64,000 nucleotides of DNA. Origin: Klebsiella sp. BIGb0138 (lineage in GTDB: Bacteria > Pseudomonadota > Gammaproteobacteria > Enterobacterales > Enterobacteriaceae). A program made the position numbers and the translations under genes. This document shows, one piece after another, positions 35,812-44,094 of the stretch (within the stretch, counting starts at the first letter, position 1; each line of letters opens with the position of its first letter). The stretch is from NCBI RefSeq assembly GCF_004342285.1, contig NZ_SMCV01000003.1, positions 434,001-498,000 of the forward strand. The letters run 5' to 3'. Under the pieces are notes generated by a model. It searched no databases. It worked only from the letters and a program-made list of their open reading frames with translations, and had not been told where the DNA came from.

Positions 35812-36879
35812 ATGAAAAAAATCACGCTGTCTGTTATTGCGCTGGGGCTGTTGAATTCCGTGGCGGCCTGGGCTGAAACACCTGCGCCGGTACCGGCCGC
35901 TATCGCCGAACATAACGGACCAATCCGGATTGCGGTGATCCGTAACCTCGGCTCTGACGATAACACCACCCAGTTTGTCTCCGGCGCGATTCAGGAGGGC
36001 AAAAAGCTCGGTTTTAAGATGAGCACCTTCCTCAGCAACGGTGATGATGCCAAATTCCAGGATTTCGTTAACCAGGCGATTAGCCAGAAATACGACGGGA
36101 TTATTCTCTCCCAGGGGCGCGACCCGTATGCCACCGCGCTGGTGAAGAAGGCGGTGGATGCCGGGATTAAAGTGGCGGTGTTCGATACCGCCATCAGCGG
36201 CGAGATCCCGGGGGTTACCGTGTCCCAGCAGGATGACGCCTCGCTAACCGATCTCTCCTTTGGCCAGCTGGTGAAAGATTTCAACGGCAAAGCCAATATT
36301 ATCAAGCTGTGGGTTGCCGGTTTCCCGCCGATGGAACGCCGTCAGGTGGCTTATCAGGCGCTGCTCAAGCAAAACCCGGGGATTAAGGAGCTGGAATCGA
36401 TTGGCGCCGTCTCTTCCGATGTGCAGGGCGATACCGCCAATAAGGTCGGGGCGATTTTAGCCAAGTATCCGAAAGGCAAAATTGACGCGATTTGGGGGAC
36501 CTGGGATGCCTTCAGTCAGGGAGCCTATAAGGCGCTGAAGGAGAACGGGCGGACCGAAATTAAACTCTACAGTATCGATATCTCCAACCAGGATCTGCAG
36601 CTGATGCGTGAATCAGGCAGCCCGTGGAAGGTCAGCGTCGCGGTGGATCCGAAACTTATCGGGGCGACTAACGTCCGTCTGGTGGCGAATAAAATCGCCG
36701 GCGAACCGACCCCTGCTACCTATGACTTCAAGGCGGCAGCTATTCCGCAAGCGCTGCTGGCGGCGCAGCCGGGGGCGGTCAACGTCGCGTCCCTGGGGAA
36801 AATTATCCCGGGCTGGGGGCAGACCGAGGACTTTATCGCGCCGTGGTTCGCCACGCTGGAAGCGAAAAACAAAGGCTAA
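35812..36879 (+). CDS. Periplasmic sugar-binding protein (RbsB-like)
   Basis: A 355-residue type-I periplasmic-binding protein with a signal peptide (MKKITLSVIALGLLNSVAAWA). The mature fold starts at RIAVIRNLGSDDNTTQFVSG, and IIKLWVAGFPPMERRQVAYQ and IWGTWDAFSQGAYKAL follow. It is longer than RbsB (about 296) and contains aromatic residues (W-V-A-G-F, W-G-T-W-D) unusual for a ribose receptor, which could suit a hydrophobic methylthio group. That last point is speculation. It lies 19 bp after the permease gene. Confidence 0.9.
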   Translation: MKKITLSVIALGLLNSVAAWAETPAPVPAAIAEHNGPIRIAVIRNLGSDDNTTQFVSGAIQEGKKLGFKMSTFLSNGDDAKFQDFVNQAISQKYDGIILSQGRDPYATALVKKAVDAGIKVAVFDTAISGEIPGVTVSQQDDASLTDLSFGQLVKDFNGKANIIKLWVAGFPPMERRQVAYQALLKQNPGIKELESIGAVSSDVQGDTANKVGAILAKYPKGKIDAIWGTWDAFSQGAYKALKENGRTEIKLYSIDISNQDLQLMRESGSPWKVSVAVDPKLIGATNVRLVANKIAGEPTPATYDFKAAAIPQALLAAQPGAVNVASLGKIIPGWGQTEDFIAPWFATLEAKNKG

Positions 36880-36888
36880 GGAGCAGCG

Positions 36889-38133
36889 ATGGCGACGGCA
36901 CTTCCGCGTCCCGATTACAGCCGCAATATGCGGCTGATCGGGCATAGCGATCAGGGCGGCCGGCCGGACGGCGTTCAGCTGATGGTTCACCGCGGCTACG
37001 CCTACATCGGCCATATGGTGTCGCAGGGCTTTTCGATTGTCGACGTGCGCGATCCGCGGCATCCGCAAACGGTGAACTACATCGCCGCGCCGGCAGGCAC
37101 CTGGAACGTTCATCTGCAGGCCCATGATGATTTACTGTTGGTGATCAACGCCCGCGACCTGTTTGCCGATACCCGCTTTGCCGATGAGAAGGTCTATTAC
37201 ACCCGCTCGGTCGGCGAAACGGTTAGCGATGTCCAGGATCGCGGCTGGAGCGCCGGGCTGCGTATTTTTGATATTTCCCGTCCCGAACAGCCGCGGGAAA
37301 TCAGCTTTCTGTCGCTCAACGGCATCGGTATTCATCGCATCTGGTACGTCGGCGGCCGCTGGGCCTATGTTTCCGCGCTGATTGACGGGTTCAGCGACTA
37401 TATCTTCCTGACCATTGACCTGGCCGACCCGCGTAAGCCGGAGGTCGCCGGGCGCTGGTGGCTGCCGGGGATGCATCAGGCGGCGGGGGAGCAGCCGAGC
37501 TGGCCGCAGGGGAAACGTTACGCGCTGCATCACGCCATTATCGCCGGGGATACCGCCTACGGCAGCTGGCGTGACGGCGGCCTGACCTTGCTCGACGTGA
37601 AGGACAGGACTCAGCCGAAGCTGATTAGTCACCGTAACTGGAGCCCGCCGTTTGGCGGCGGCACCCATACGGCGCTGCCGCTGCCGCAGCGTAATCTGCT
37701 GGTGGTGCTGGATGAGGCGGTACTCGATAACCAGCAGGACGGTGAAAAACTGATCTGGCTGTTTGATATCCGCGAGCCGACCAACCCGGTGAGTATCTCG
37801 ACGTTCCCGCAGCCGCAGGAGACCGACTATGTGGCGAAAGGGGCGCACTTTGGCCCGCATAACCTGCATGAAAACCGTCCCGGCAGCTTTATCAGCTCAA
37901 CGCTGATCTTCGCCACTTACCAGAATGCGGGCGTGCGCGCCTACGATATTTCTGATCCCTATCGGCCGGTGGAGACCGGCGCGCTGGTGCCTGCCGCCCC
38001 AGCGAAAATGATGGATACCCGTCCGGGTCGCCCGCGGGTAATTCAGTCGTGCGACGTGTTCGTGGATGCGCAGGGGATCATCTACAGCACCGACTATAAC
38101 GGCGGACTGTCGGTGATCGAATATCTGGGGTAA
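36889..38133 (+). CDS. LVIVD-repeat beta-propeller protein, function unknown
   Basis: A 414-residue protein without a signal peptide or membrane segment, so probably cytoplasmic. Repeated blade motifs of the LVIVD type are visible: GFSIVDVRDPRHPQTV near 45, LRIFDISRPEQPREI near 125, GLTLLDVKDRTQPKLI near 230, IWLFDIREPTNPVSI near 285 and VRAYDISDPYRPVETG near 350. Conserved-looking histidines recur (HLQAHDD, HHAIIAGD, GGTHTALP, GPHNLHENRP), which would suit a metal site as in some propeller enzymes. It is last in the ABC unit, 9 bp after the binding-protein gene, and next to mtnK. I do not know its function; an enzymatic role on the imported compound is inference. Confidence 0.85.
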   Translation: MATALPRPDYSRNMRLIGHSDQGGRPDGVQLMVHRGYAYIGHMVSQGFSIVDVRDPRHPQTVNYIAAPAGTWNVHLQAHDDLLLVINARDLFADTRFADEKVYYTRSVGETVSDVQDRGWSAGLRIFDISRPEQPREISFLSLNGIGIHRIWYVGGRWAYVSALIDGFSDYIFLTIDLADPRKPEVAGRWWLPGMHQAAGEQPSWPQGKRYALHHAIIAGDTAYGSWRDGGLTLLDVKDRTQPKLISHRNWSPPFGGGTHTALPLPQRNLLVVLDEAVLDNQQDGEKLIWLFDIREPTNPVSISTFPQPQETDYVAKGAHFGPHNLHENRPGSFISSTLIFATYQNAGVRAYDISDPYRPVETGALVPAAPAKMMDTRPGRPRVIQSCDVFVDAQGIIYSTDYNGGLSVIEYLG

Positions 38134-38141
38134 GGGATCGC

Positions 38142-38190
38142 GAGCCCCGGTAAGCGTAGCGCTACCGGGGTGCTATGGCCTACGGGGCTC
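38142..38190. terminator. Bidirectional hairpin/repeat between the LVIVD gene and mtnK
   Basis: GAGCCCC at 38142 pairs with GGGGCTC at 38184, and an inner CCCCGGTA...TACCGGGG hairpin (38145-38170) is the same repeat as at 18942-18967. It lies between convergent genes and overlaps the mtnK stop codon by two bases. Confidence 0.6.
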
Positions 38191-39388
38191 AGCTGTACTG
38201 ACGAATGCGGGCGATCAGATCGTCGACGTTCTCAATACGTTCGGCAATCACGATCAGCGCTTTGCCGAGCGTGATTGCATGACGCAGGCATTCATGGCGC
38301 ATCGCGTCATCCTGGATCGTGTCGATATCGGCGACGTGGGACAGCCCGACGCTGCGGCGAATCAGCTCGGTACCGCAGAAGCCAATCGCGTCGGTCCAGA
38401 CCTTTTTCAGGAACAGCGAGGCGTAGCCGGGGTAAGCCAGCGCCGCATCGCGCGTTTTCTCCGTCGCCAGCGCCTGGAAGCGCTCGGCGAAGGTGCTCCA
38501 CAGCTGCTGGATATCGCGCAGACGCTGTTCGCGGGCGGCGGCGGCATCGCGAATGCCCAGATGCCCCGGCAGGCCGCAATAGTTCAGCAGCAGGTTGCCG
38601 ATGGCGGTGCCGATATCAAAACCTATCGGGCCGAAATAGCCGAATTCCGCGTCGATGGCTTTAAAACTGCCCTCGGCCACGAAAATGGAACCGCTGTGAA
38701 TATCGCCGTGCAGCAGCGCTTCGGCATGCGAAAAGAAACGCTGCTTCAGCGCGGCCACCGCCAGTTTGAGCTGCGCGTCGTCGCGCAGGGCGGCGACGTC
38801 GGCTTCCAGTGCGGCCGGGTAGTTGTTGCGCTCGTGAACCTGATAAGGGTCGTTGAAGAACAGGTCTTCGGTGATTTCGCACATCTCCGGGTTAATAAAC
38901 TGCGCCACCTGAGCTTTTTTGTCATGCGGGTGGAGATAAAAGTCGCTGGTGTGAAACAGCGCCTGCGCCAGGTATTCTCCCAGCTGACGCGCGGCCTGCG
39001 GATAGTAAACGTTGGCGATCAGCTCGCCGCGCCAGATGCGATGATCGGAGAGATCTTCCATCACCATCACCGCCAGCTCGGGATCGAAATGGTGGATTTT
39101 CACCGTGTGCTGCGGGCAGTGCTGATAGTGCGCCACCAGCGTTTGCGCCTCAAGACGGGCGCGATCGAGGGTCAGCGGCCAGGATTCGCCCACGCAGCGG
39201 ACGTAGGGCAGGGCCTGCTTAACGACAATGCGGCTGACGCCCTGAGTATCAAAAATCTTAAAGACCAGGTTGAGGTTGCCATCCCCCACTTCCTGCGCGG
39301 ACACCAGTTCCGACGGATTATCGATGCCGCCAAATTGTTGTGCGTAAGCCACGGCATCGCCGGGGGTGAAGGTATGGTATTGCGACAT
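38189..39388 (-). CDS. mtnK: 5-methylthioribose kinase MtnK
   Basis: The 399-residue kinase phosphorylates 5-methylthioribose at C1 with ATP, the entry step of methionine salvage from methylthioribose. It has an aminoglycoside-phosphotransferase-like fold: [14 protein letters not shown] near 40, the catalytic loop [13 protein letters not shown] near 230 and [16 protein letters not shown] near 250. I chose the ATG at 39388 because the protein then starts MSQYHTFT, as in Klebsiella MtnK as I recall it. It is divergent from mtnA across a 103-bp gap with a strong met-box pair, so both should be repressed by MetJ. Confidence 0.96.
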   Translation of the reverse strand: MSQYHTFTPGDAVAYAQQFGGIDNPSELVSAQEVGDGNLNLVFKIFDTQGVSRIVVKQALPYVRCVGESWPLTLDRARLEAQTLVAHYQHCPQHTVKIHHFDPELAVMVMEDLSDHRIWRGELIANVYYPQAARQLGEYLAQALFHTSDFYLHPHDKKAQVAQFINPEMCEITEDLFFNDPYQVHERNNYPAALEADVAALRDDAQLKLAVAALKQRFFSHAEALLHGDIHSGSIFVAEGSFKAIDAEFGYFGPIGFDIGTAIGNLLLNYCGLPGHLGIRDAAAAREQRLRDIQQLWSTFAERFQALATEKTRDAALAYPGYASLFLKKVWTDAIGFCGTELIRRSVGLSHVADIDTIQDDAMRHECLRHAITLGKALIVIAERIENVDDLIARIRQYS

Positions 39389-39415
39389 TGCCTCGATCCT
39401 CAAAAGTTCTGATTA

Positions 39416-39439
39416 AGCCGTTCAGACGTCTATACTTCT
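39416..39439. promoter_or_regulatory. MetJ operator between mtnK and mtnA
   Basis: Three tandem 8-mers: AGCCGTTC (5 of 8), a perfect AGACGTCT at 39424-39431, then ATACTTCT (6 of 8). MetJ binds tandem met boxes as cooperating dimers. The position, midway between divergent mtnK and mtnA, fits control of both. Confidence 0.8.
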
Positions 39440-39491
39440 GGATTTCATCCTGACACAATGTAATACAACAACGCAACAGGGATTTAACGAT

Positions 39492-40523
39492 ATGCAGACA
39501 CTACAGACCACCAGCCTGCGGGTAAGCGAAAATCAGCTTTTTATTCTTGATCAGCAGGCATTGCCACAGGAAAAACGCTGGCTGGCGGCGGATAACGTTG
39601 CGTTACTGGTGGACCATATTCACGCGCTGCGGGTGCGCGGCGCGCCGTTAATCGGCCTTTCGGCCAGCCTGTTGCTCGCACTTCTGGCGCAACGCGGCCT
39701 CAGCCGGGATGAACTGGCGCAGGCGCTGGACACATTGCGCGCGGCGCGTCCGACGGCGGTTAACCTGATGAACAACCTCGATCGCATGAAGCTGGCGCTG
39801 GCAGAAGAGAACTATTCCCTGGCGCTGGAAGCGGAAGCGCTGCGCCTGATTGAAGAAGATAAACAGCTGTGCGCCAGCATTGCTGAGACCGGCTGCGCGC
39901 TGGTGAAAGCGGGCAGTCGCCTGTTAACCCACTGCAATACCGGCGGCCTGGCGACGGCCGGCGTCGGTACCGCGCTGGGGGTGATTGCGCTGGCTCATCA
40001 GCGAGGGCTGGTGGCAAACGTCTGGGTTGATGAGACGCGCCCGCTGCTGCAGGGCGGCCGGCTTACCGCCTGGGAGCTGGGGGAGCTGGGCGTGCCTTAC
40101 CAGCTAATTACCGATTCGATGGCCGCCAGCCTGATGGCCAAAGGGCAGGTGGATGCGGTATGGGTCGGGGCCGACCGTATCGCCGCGAACGGCGATGTGG
40201 CGAATAAGATCGGCACCTACTCGCTGGCGGTGCTGGCGAAATACCACGGAGTTCCGTTCTACGTGGCGGCGCCGCAAACCACCCTCGATCGCCATTGTCC
40301 GAACGGCGAGGCGATTCCGATTGAGCAGCGGGCGGCAGCGGAGGTCACCGGGGTGGCCGGGAGTTTCGGTTCCGTGCAGTGGGCACCGCAGAATGCGCCG
40401 GTTTACAACCCGGCGTTTGACGTCACGCCGGCCGCCTTAATCGACGGCTGGGTGCTGGACAGCGGGGTGGTGACCCCAGCCCAGGTGGCCGCCGGGGCGT
40501 TCGCCCCGCAGAGCGACTCATGA
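39492..40523 (+). CDS. mtnA: Methylthioribose-1-phosphate isomerase MtnA
   Basis: A 343-residue eIF2B-like isomerase that converts methylthioribose-1-phosphate to methylthioribulose-1-phosphate. Key motifs are the N-terminal [14 protein letters not shown] near 52, the catalytic cysteine in [20 protein letters not shown] near 155, and the catalytic aspartate with [21 protein letters not shown] near 225. The length matches Klebsiella MtnA (about 342). It is divergent from mtnK and ends at a strong terminator (40598-40638). Confidence 0.96.
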   Translation: MQTLQTTSLRVSENQLFILDQQALPQEKRWLAADNVALLVDHIHALRVRGAPLIGLSASLLLALLAQRGLSRDELAQALDTLRAARPTAVNLMNNLDRMKLALAEENYSLALEAEALRLIEEDKQLCASIAETGCALVKAGSRLLTHCNTGGLATAGVGTALGVIALAHQRGLVANVWVDETRPLLQGGRLTAWELGELGVPYQLITDSMAASLMAKGQVDAVWVGADRIAANGDVANKIGTYSLAVLAKYHGVPFYVAAPQTTLDRHCPNGEAIPIEQRAAAEVTGVAGSFGSVQWAPQNAPVYNPAFDVTPAALIDGWVLDSGVVTPAQVAAGAFAPQSDS

Positions 40524-40597
40524 ACTCTTCATATTTCACTTTACAAAACCGCTGGCCGAAAGGCCTCTGCAGCTGAGGCCAGCCGGGTGAACCGCCT

Positions 40598-40638
40598 GGC
40601 GACGGTAAAGGGAGGCGGCGCGCCGTCGCCGTTTTTTT
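40598..40638 (+). terminator. Rho-independent terminator after mtnA
   Basis: GGCGACGG at 40598 and CCGTCGCC at 40623 form an 8-bp stem followed by seven T residues. It should end the mtnA transcript. Confidence 0.8.
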
Positions 40639-40862
40639 CGTTGCTTCCCGGCGCTCCGCTCTTCTTTTCCCCCCATCTTTTGCAGTATGAATCACTGCCT
40701 TAACACGCTCCTGCCAGCGGTAATATTGCCATCATGCAAACCTTCAGTTGTTTGATTGTTAAAAGCTGGGGTTTTATATGAATATCGAGCATAACGGTGT
40801 CTTTAAGTTGCCTGATGGGAAATATTGTTCCGTCGCGCGGGCGGTGTTAGTATCGGGTAAAT

Positions 40863-40882
40863 AGCCATTTAGACGGCTAAAT
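40863..40882. promoter_or_regulatory. Candidate MetJ operator in front of mtnB
   Basis: AGCCATTT (5 of 8) followed by AGACGGCT at 40871-40878 (7 of 8 to the met box). The stretch ATTTAG-ACGG-CTAAAT is an inverted repeat. It ends 27 bp before the mtnB start codon, where MetJ would block transcription of mtnB and the two genes behind it. Confidence 0.65.
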
Positions 40883-40909
40883 ACATCATCGCTAAATTAA
40901 GGAACTGCT

Positions 40910-41521
40910 ATGTGGCAAGAAAGACTCGCGCAACTGGTCACCACCTGTCATTGGATCGGCGCGAAAGGCTGGGCGCCGGCGACCGGCGGCAACATGTCGG
41001 TGCGCCAGGATGAGACCTGGTGCTGGCTCAGCGAGTCGGGGCGCGATAAAGGCAGCCTGACCACCGACGATTTCCTGCAGGTTGAGATTGCCACTAACCG
41101 GGCCCCTTCCGGGCGTAAGCCCTCTGCCGAAACCGGCCTGCATACGCTGGTTTATCGCCTGTTCCCGGAGGCTAACGTCGTTCTGCACGTACACACCGTC
41201 AACGCCACCGTGCTGTCGCGAATTGAGAAGGGAGATACCCTGGCGCTGCAAGGTTACGAAATGCAGAAAACGTTGACCGGACAACGCAGCCACCTCGATA
41301 CCGTACCGGTGGCGATTTTCGATAACGATCAGGATATTGATGCCCTGGCGGCGCGTATCGAAGATGATGCGCAGACCCGCCCGCTGCGCTATGGCTTTCT
41401 GCTGCGCGGCCACGGCCTGACCTGCTGGGGGAAAGATATCGAAGAAGCGCGACGCCAGCTGGAAGGGCTGGAATTCCTGTTCGAGTGCGAGCTGCTGCGT
41501 CGCCGCTACGAGCGTGACTAA
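40910..41521 (+). CDS. mtnB: Methylthioribulose-1-phosphate dehydratase MtnB
   Basis: A 203-residue zinc enzyme of the class II aldolase fold that dehydrates methylthioribulose-1-phosphate to the 2,3-diketo intermediate. It has GWAPATGGNMSVR near 23, SESGRDKGSL near 43, PSAETGLHTLVYRLFP near 70, zinc-binding HVHTVNATVLSR near 95, LQGYEMQKTL near 113 and LLRGHGLTCWG near 163. The GYEMQK and IFDNDQDI stretches separate it from sugar-phosphate aldolases. Unlike compact mtnBCD arrangements, it is the first gene of a unit with an FGGY kinase and a dehydrogenase, under its own met-box site. Confidence 0.92.
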   Translation: MWQERLAQLVTTCHWIGAKGWAPATGGNMSVRQDETWCWLSESGRDKGSLTTDDFLQVEIATNRAPSGRKPSAETGLHTLVYRLFPEANVVLHVHTVNATVLSRIEKGDTLALQGYEMQKTLTGQRSHLDTVPVAIFDNDQDIDALAARIEDDAQTRPLRYGFLLRGHGLTCWGKDIEEARRQLEGLEFLFECELLRRRYERD

Positions 41522-41546
41522 GTTTATCTCAGCGATCGGATCAGGC

Positions 41547-43043
41547 ATGGATTTTTATCTGGGAATCGATATTGGTACCTCGCGGGTGAAGGCGGTGCTG
41601 TTTGATGAGCACTTTCAGGCGCGAGCCAGCGCGGCGGCGAATACCGGGCCGCATCTGTCGGCGAACGGTTTTGCCGAGCAGGATATGGCGCAACTATGGC
41701 AATCGGTGATTGCCATTTTGCAACAGATTGCCCGGCAGCCGGAACTGAAGGCCGGACGTCTGCGGGCGATTGGGCTTGCGGGGCAGGGCGAAGGCGTCTG
41801 GCTGAGCGATGCCGAAGGCGAACCGGTTGGCCCGGGGATCTTGTGGAGCGACACCCGCAGCCGCGCGCTGATGAGCGAGCTGTTACGCCGCCCGGGGTTC
41901 GACCGGCGCTTTTTCGCCGACACCGGCACCCATCTGCAACCGTGCAATACCAGCATGCAGCTGTGCTGGCTCCAGCAGCATCAACCGGAGCGGCTGGCGC
42001 AGGCCAGCTACCTGTTTTTCGCCAAAGACTGGGTGCGTTTTCGCTTAACCGGCGTGGCGGCGCTTGATTTTACCGACGCCAGCACTTCGCTGCTTAATCA
42101 GCAGAGCGGCGAGCTGTCCGAAGTCGTGCTTAACGAAATGGGGCTGGCCGATCTGCGGCACCTGTTCCCGCCGCGGCTGGCTCCCGATGCGCCGGCAGGC
42201 ACGCTGCGTGATGAGGTGGCCGCCCTGACCGGGCTACCTGCCGCCACGCCGGTGGCCGCCGGCGCGCTCGACGTATGCAGCGCCGCGCTGGGCTGCGGCG
42301 CGGTCAACGATGGCGATATCTACACGATTCTTGGCACTACCTGCTGTACCGGGATTGTCTGCCACGGCCGCCAGACGGTGAATGAAGGCACGCGCTACGT
42401 GACTCACACCGAGTCGGGAAGCTTTATCAATCTCTTCCCGATGCAGGCCGGCACGCCGAATATCGACTGGCTGCAACAGCATATTTCGCTGACGGCGGAC
42501 CTCCAGCTGCTGGAGCAGTCTATCGCCGCCGTCGAGCCGGGCAGCGGCGGCGTGTTCTGGCAACCCTATCTTAACGGCGAACGGGCGCCGTTTTTCAGCC
42601 CCGATGCGCGGGCCGGTTATTTTGGCATTAGTCAGCACACCACCCGCGCCGAGCTGCAGCGGGCGGTGTTTGAGGGGCTGGCCTACGCGATTGTCGATGC
42701 GTTGCAGGGATATCCCCGCGGGGGAGAGCTGTACCTGACCGGCGGCGGCGCGGCGTCCGCCACCTGGCTGCAGATTATTGCCGACTGCACCGGCCGCACG
42801 GTGGTCTCCAGCGCCTTTAATGAACTCAGCGCCCGCGGGGCGGCGATACTGGCGGCCCGTAGCGTCGATGGGCTGGCGCACTATCCGCAGCTGGAGCAGA
42901 CCCGCTATCAGCCCGATTCGCAGGCTCACGCCCGCTACGCCGCGCTGTACCCGGTTTACCGGCTGTTGCGCGAGCAGATGCTGCCCGTCTGGCAAGCCCG
43001 ACAGGATGCACTTCAACGTCTTTCTCAGGAACCCTATTCATGA
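41547..43043 (+). CDS. FGGY-family carbohydrate kinase in the mtnB operon
   Basis: A 498-residue FGGY kinase with N-terminal GIDIGTSRVKAVLFD, a WSDTRSRA segment near 105, TILGTTCCTGI near 268 and a C-terminal ATP-binding region LYLTGGGAASATWLQIIADC near 400. It resembles xylulose/ribulose-type kinases more than glycerol kinase. I chose the ATG at 41547; a GTG at 41514 inside the mtnB end is possible and would add 11 residues. It overlaps the dehydrogenase gene by 4 bp. Since it shares the met-box-controlled transcript with mtnB, it may act on a ketose from methylthio- or deoxy-sugar salvage (inference). Confidence 0.85.
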   Translation: MDFYLGIDIGTSRVKAVLFDEHFQARASAAANTGPHLSANGFAEQDMAQLWQSVIAILQQIARQPELKAGRLRAIGLAGQGEGVWLSDAEGEPVGPGILWSDTRSRALMSELLRRPGFDRRFFADTGTHLQPCNTSMQLCWLQQHQPERLAQASYLFFAKDWVRFRLTGVAALDFTDASTSLLNQQSGELSEVVLNEMGLADLRHLFPPRLAPDAPAGTLRDEVAALTGLPAATPVAAGALDVCSAALGCGAVNDGDIYTILGTTCCTGIVCHGRQTVNEGTRYVTHTESGSFINLFPMQAGTPNIDWLQQHISLTADLQLLEQSIAAVEPGSGGVFWQPYLNGERAPFFSPDARAGYFGISQHTTRAELQRAVFEGLAYAIVDALQGYPRGGELYLTGGGAASATWLQIIADCTGRTVVSSAFNELSARGAAILAARSVDGLAHYPQLEQTRYQPDSQAHARYAALYPVYRLLREQMLPVWQARQDALQRLSQEPYS

Positions 43044-44068
43044 AAATCGTTTTTACCGCCGAACATTCCGGCGATCTCGCAGCCTTCCAGCAACTCGGCG
43101 AGCTGCTGGTGGAAGGATGGGCGCTGGGCAAACCGAAACTGAGCGCGCGCCAGCTGATTGACCTCGCGCACGATGCCGATGTTCTGGTCACCAGCTATGA
43201 CGATGTTACGGAAGAGGTGATCGCGGCCTGCCCGCGTCTGAAGGTGATTGCCTGTACCCGCGCCAATCCGGTCAATATCGATACCAAAGCGGCGCAGGCG
43301 CGGAATATCCGCGTGCTGTATACGCCGGGTCGTAACGCTGACGCCGCGGCGGAGCTGACCATCGGGCTGATGCTGAGCCTGGCGCGGCATATTCCGCAGG
43401 CCCACGCCGCGCTGAAGCGCGGGGCGTTCACCAATGCAGAGAACGCGGCGGTGGCCACTCAGGCCGGACTGCGCCGCGATGTGGTCTGGGACGTTAGCCC
43501 CGAGAGCCCCTATGAAGTGTTTAAAGGTAGCGAGCTGCGCAACAAAACGCTGGGGCTGATTGGCTATGGCAATATCGGTCGCCGCGTGGCGCGTATTGCG
43601 CGGGCGTTTGGTATGGCGGTGCTGGTGGTGGACCCGTTTGTCGCCGGCGAAGATATCAACGAACCGGGACTGCGGAAAACCACCCTGGAGGCGTTATTCC
43701 GCGAAGCGGATATTGTCAGCCTGCATCTGAGCAGCGGCGCGCACAGCGACGGCCTGGTGAATGCCGCCCTATTGAACAGTATGAAGCCCGGAGCGTTGTT
43801 GATTAACACCTCGCGCGCCGCGGTAGTGGATGAAGAGGCGTTGATTCACGCGCTGCGCCACGGTCCGCTCGGCGGCGCGGCGCTGGATGTCTACCACCGT
43901 GAGCCGCTGTGGCGCGACCATCCGTTTATCACCGGGTTAGATAACGTGATCATCACGCCGCATATCGCCGGCGCCACCCGGGAGAGCATCGCTAAGCATA
44001 CGGCGATGATTGCCGCCGACCTCCAGCGCTATGTCGCTGGCGAACCGCTGCTCTATCAGTGGCGCTAA
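43040..44068 (+). CDS. D-isomer-specific 2-hydroxyacid dehydrogenase in the mtnB operon
   Basis: A 342-residue NAD-dependent enzyme of the D-2-hydroxyacid dehydrogenase family. It has the Rossmann motif LGLIGYGNIGRRVARIA near 173, the catalytic arginine in LLINTSRAAVVDEEAL near 255, the glutamate region GAALDVYHREP and the catalytic histidine in VIITPHIAGATRES near 310. The ATG overlaps the kinase stop (ATGA), so the genes are coupled. It could interconvert a 2-oxo and a 2-hydroxy acid; 4-methylthio-2-oxobutyrate, the last intermediate of methionine salvage, is one candidate, but nothing in the sequence fixes the substrate. Confidence 0.87.
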   Translation: MKIVFTAEHSGDLAAFQQLGELLVEGWALGKPKLSARQLIDLAHDADVLVTSYDDVTEEVIAACPRLKVIACTRANPVNIDTKAAQARNIRVLYTPGRNADAAAELTIGLMLSLARHIPQAHAALKRGAFTNAENAAVATQAGLRRDVVWDVSPESPYEVFKGSELRNKTLGLIGYGNIGRRVARIARAFGMAVLVVDPFVAGEDINEPGLRKTTLEALFREADIVSLHLSSGAHSDGLVNAALLNSMKPGALLINTSRAAVVDEEALIHALRHGPLGGAALDVYHREPLWRDHPFITGLDNVIITPHIAGATRESIAKHTAMIAADLQRYVAGEPLLYQWR

Positions 44069-44073
44069 GCCGC

Positions 44074-44094
44074 GGGCCGGAGATTATCCGGCCC
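44074..44094. terminator. Hairpin between convergent dehydrogenase and PfkB kinase genes
   Basis: GGGCCGG and CCGGCCC form a perfect 7-bp stem with a 7-nt loop between two convergent genes, and cover the PfkB stop codon. There is no T-run, so termination may be weak. Confidence 0.5.

Larger units (their letters stand above)
40524..40909. promoter_or_regulatory. mtnA-mtnB intergenic region
   Basis: A 386-bp gap. It holds an inverted repeat (GGCCTC at 40562 with GAGGCC at 40575), the mtnA terminator (40598-40638), an A+T-rich stretch, a 28-codon open frame with an ATG at 40778, and a met-box pair just before mtnB. mtnB therefore has its own promoter and is not simply read from mtnA. Confidence 0.6.

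Noticed and set aside
40910-41521. Class II sugar-phosphate aldolase (fuculose-phosphate type) for the mtnB gene
   Set aside because: The GYEMQK, IFDNDQDI and LRGHGLTCWG stretches are those of MtnB, and mtnC, mtnD, mtnE, mtnK and mtnA are all present.
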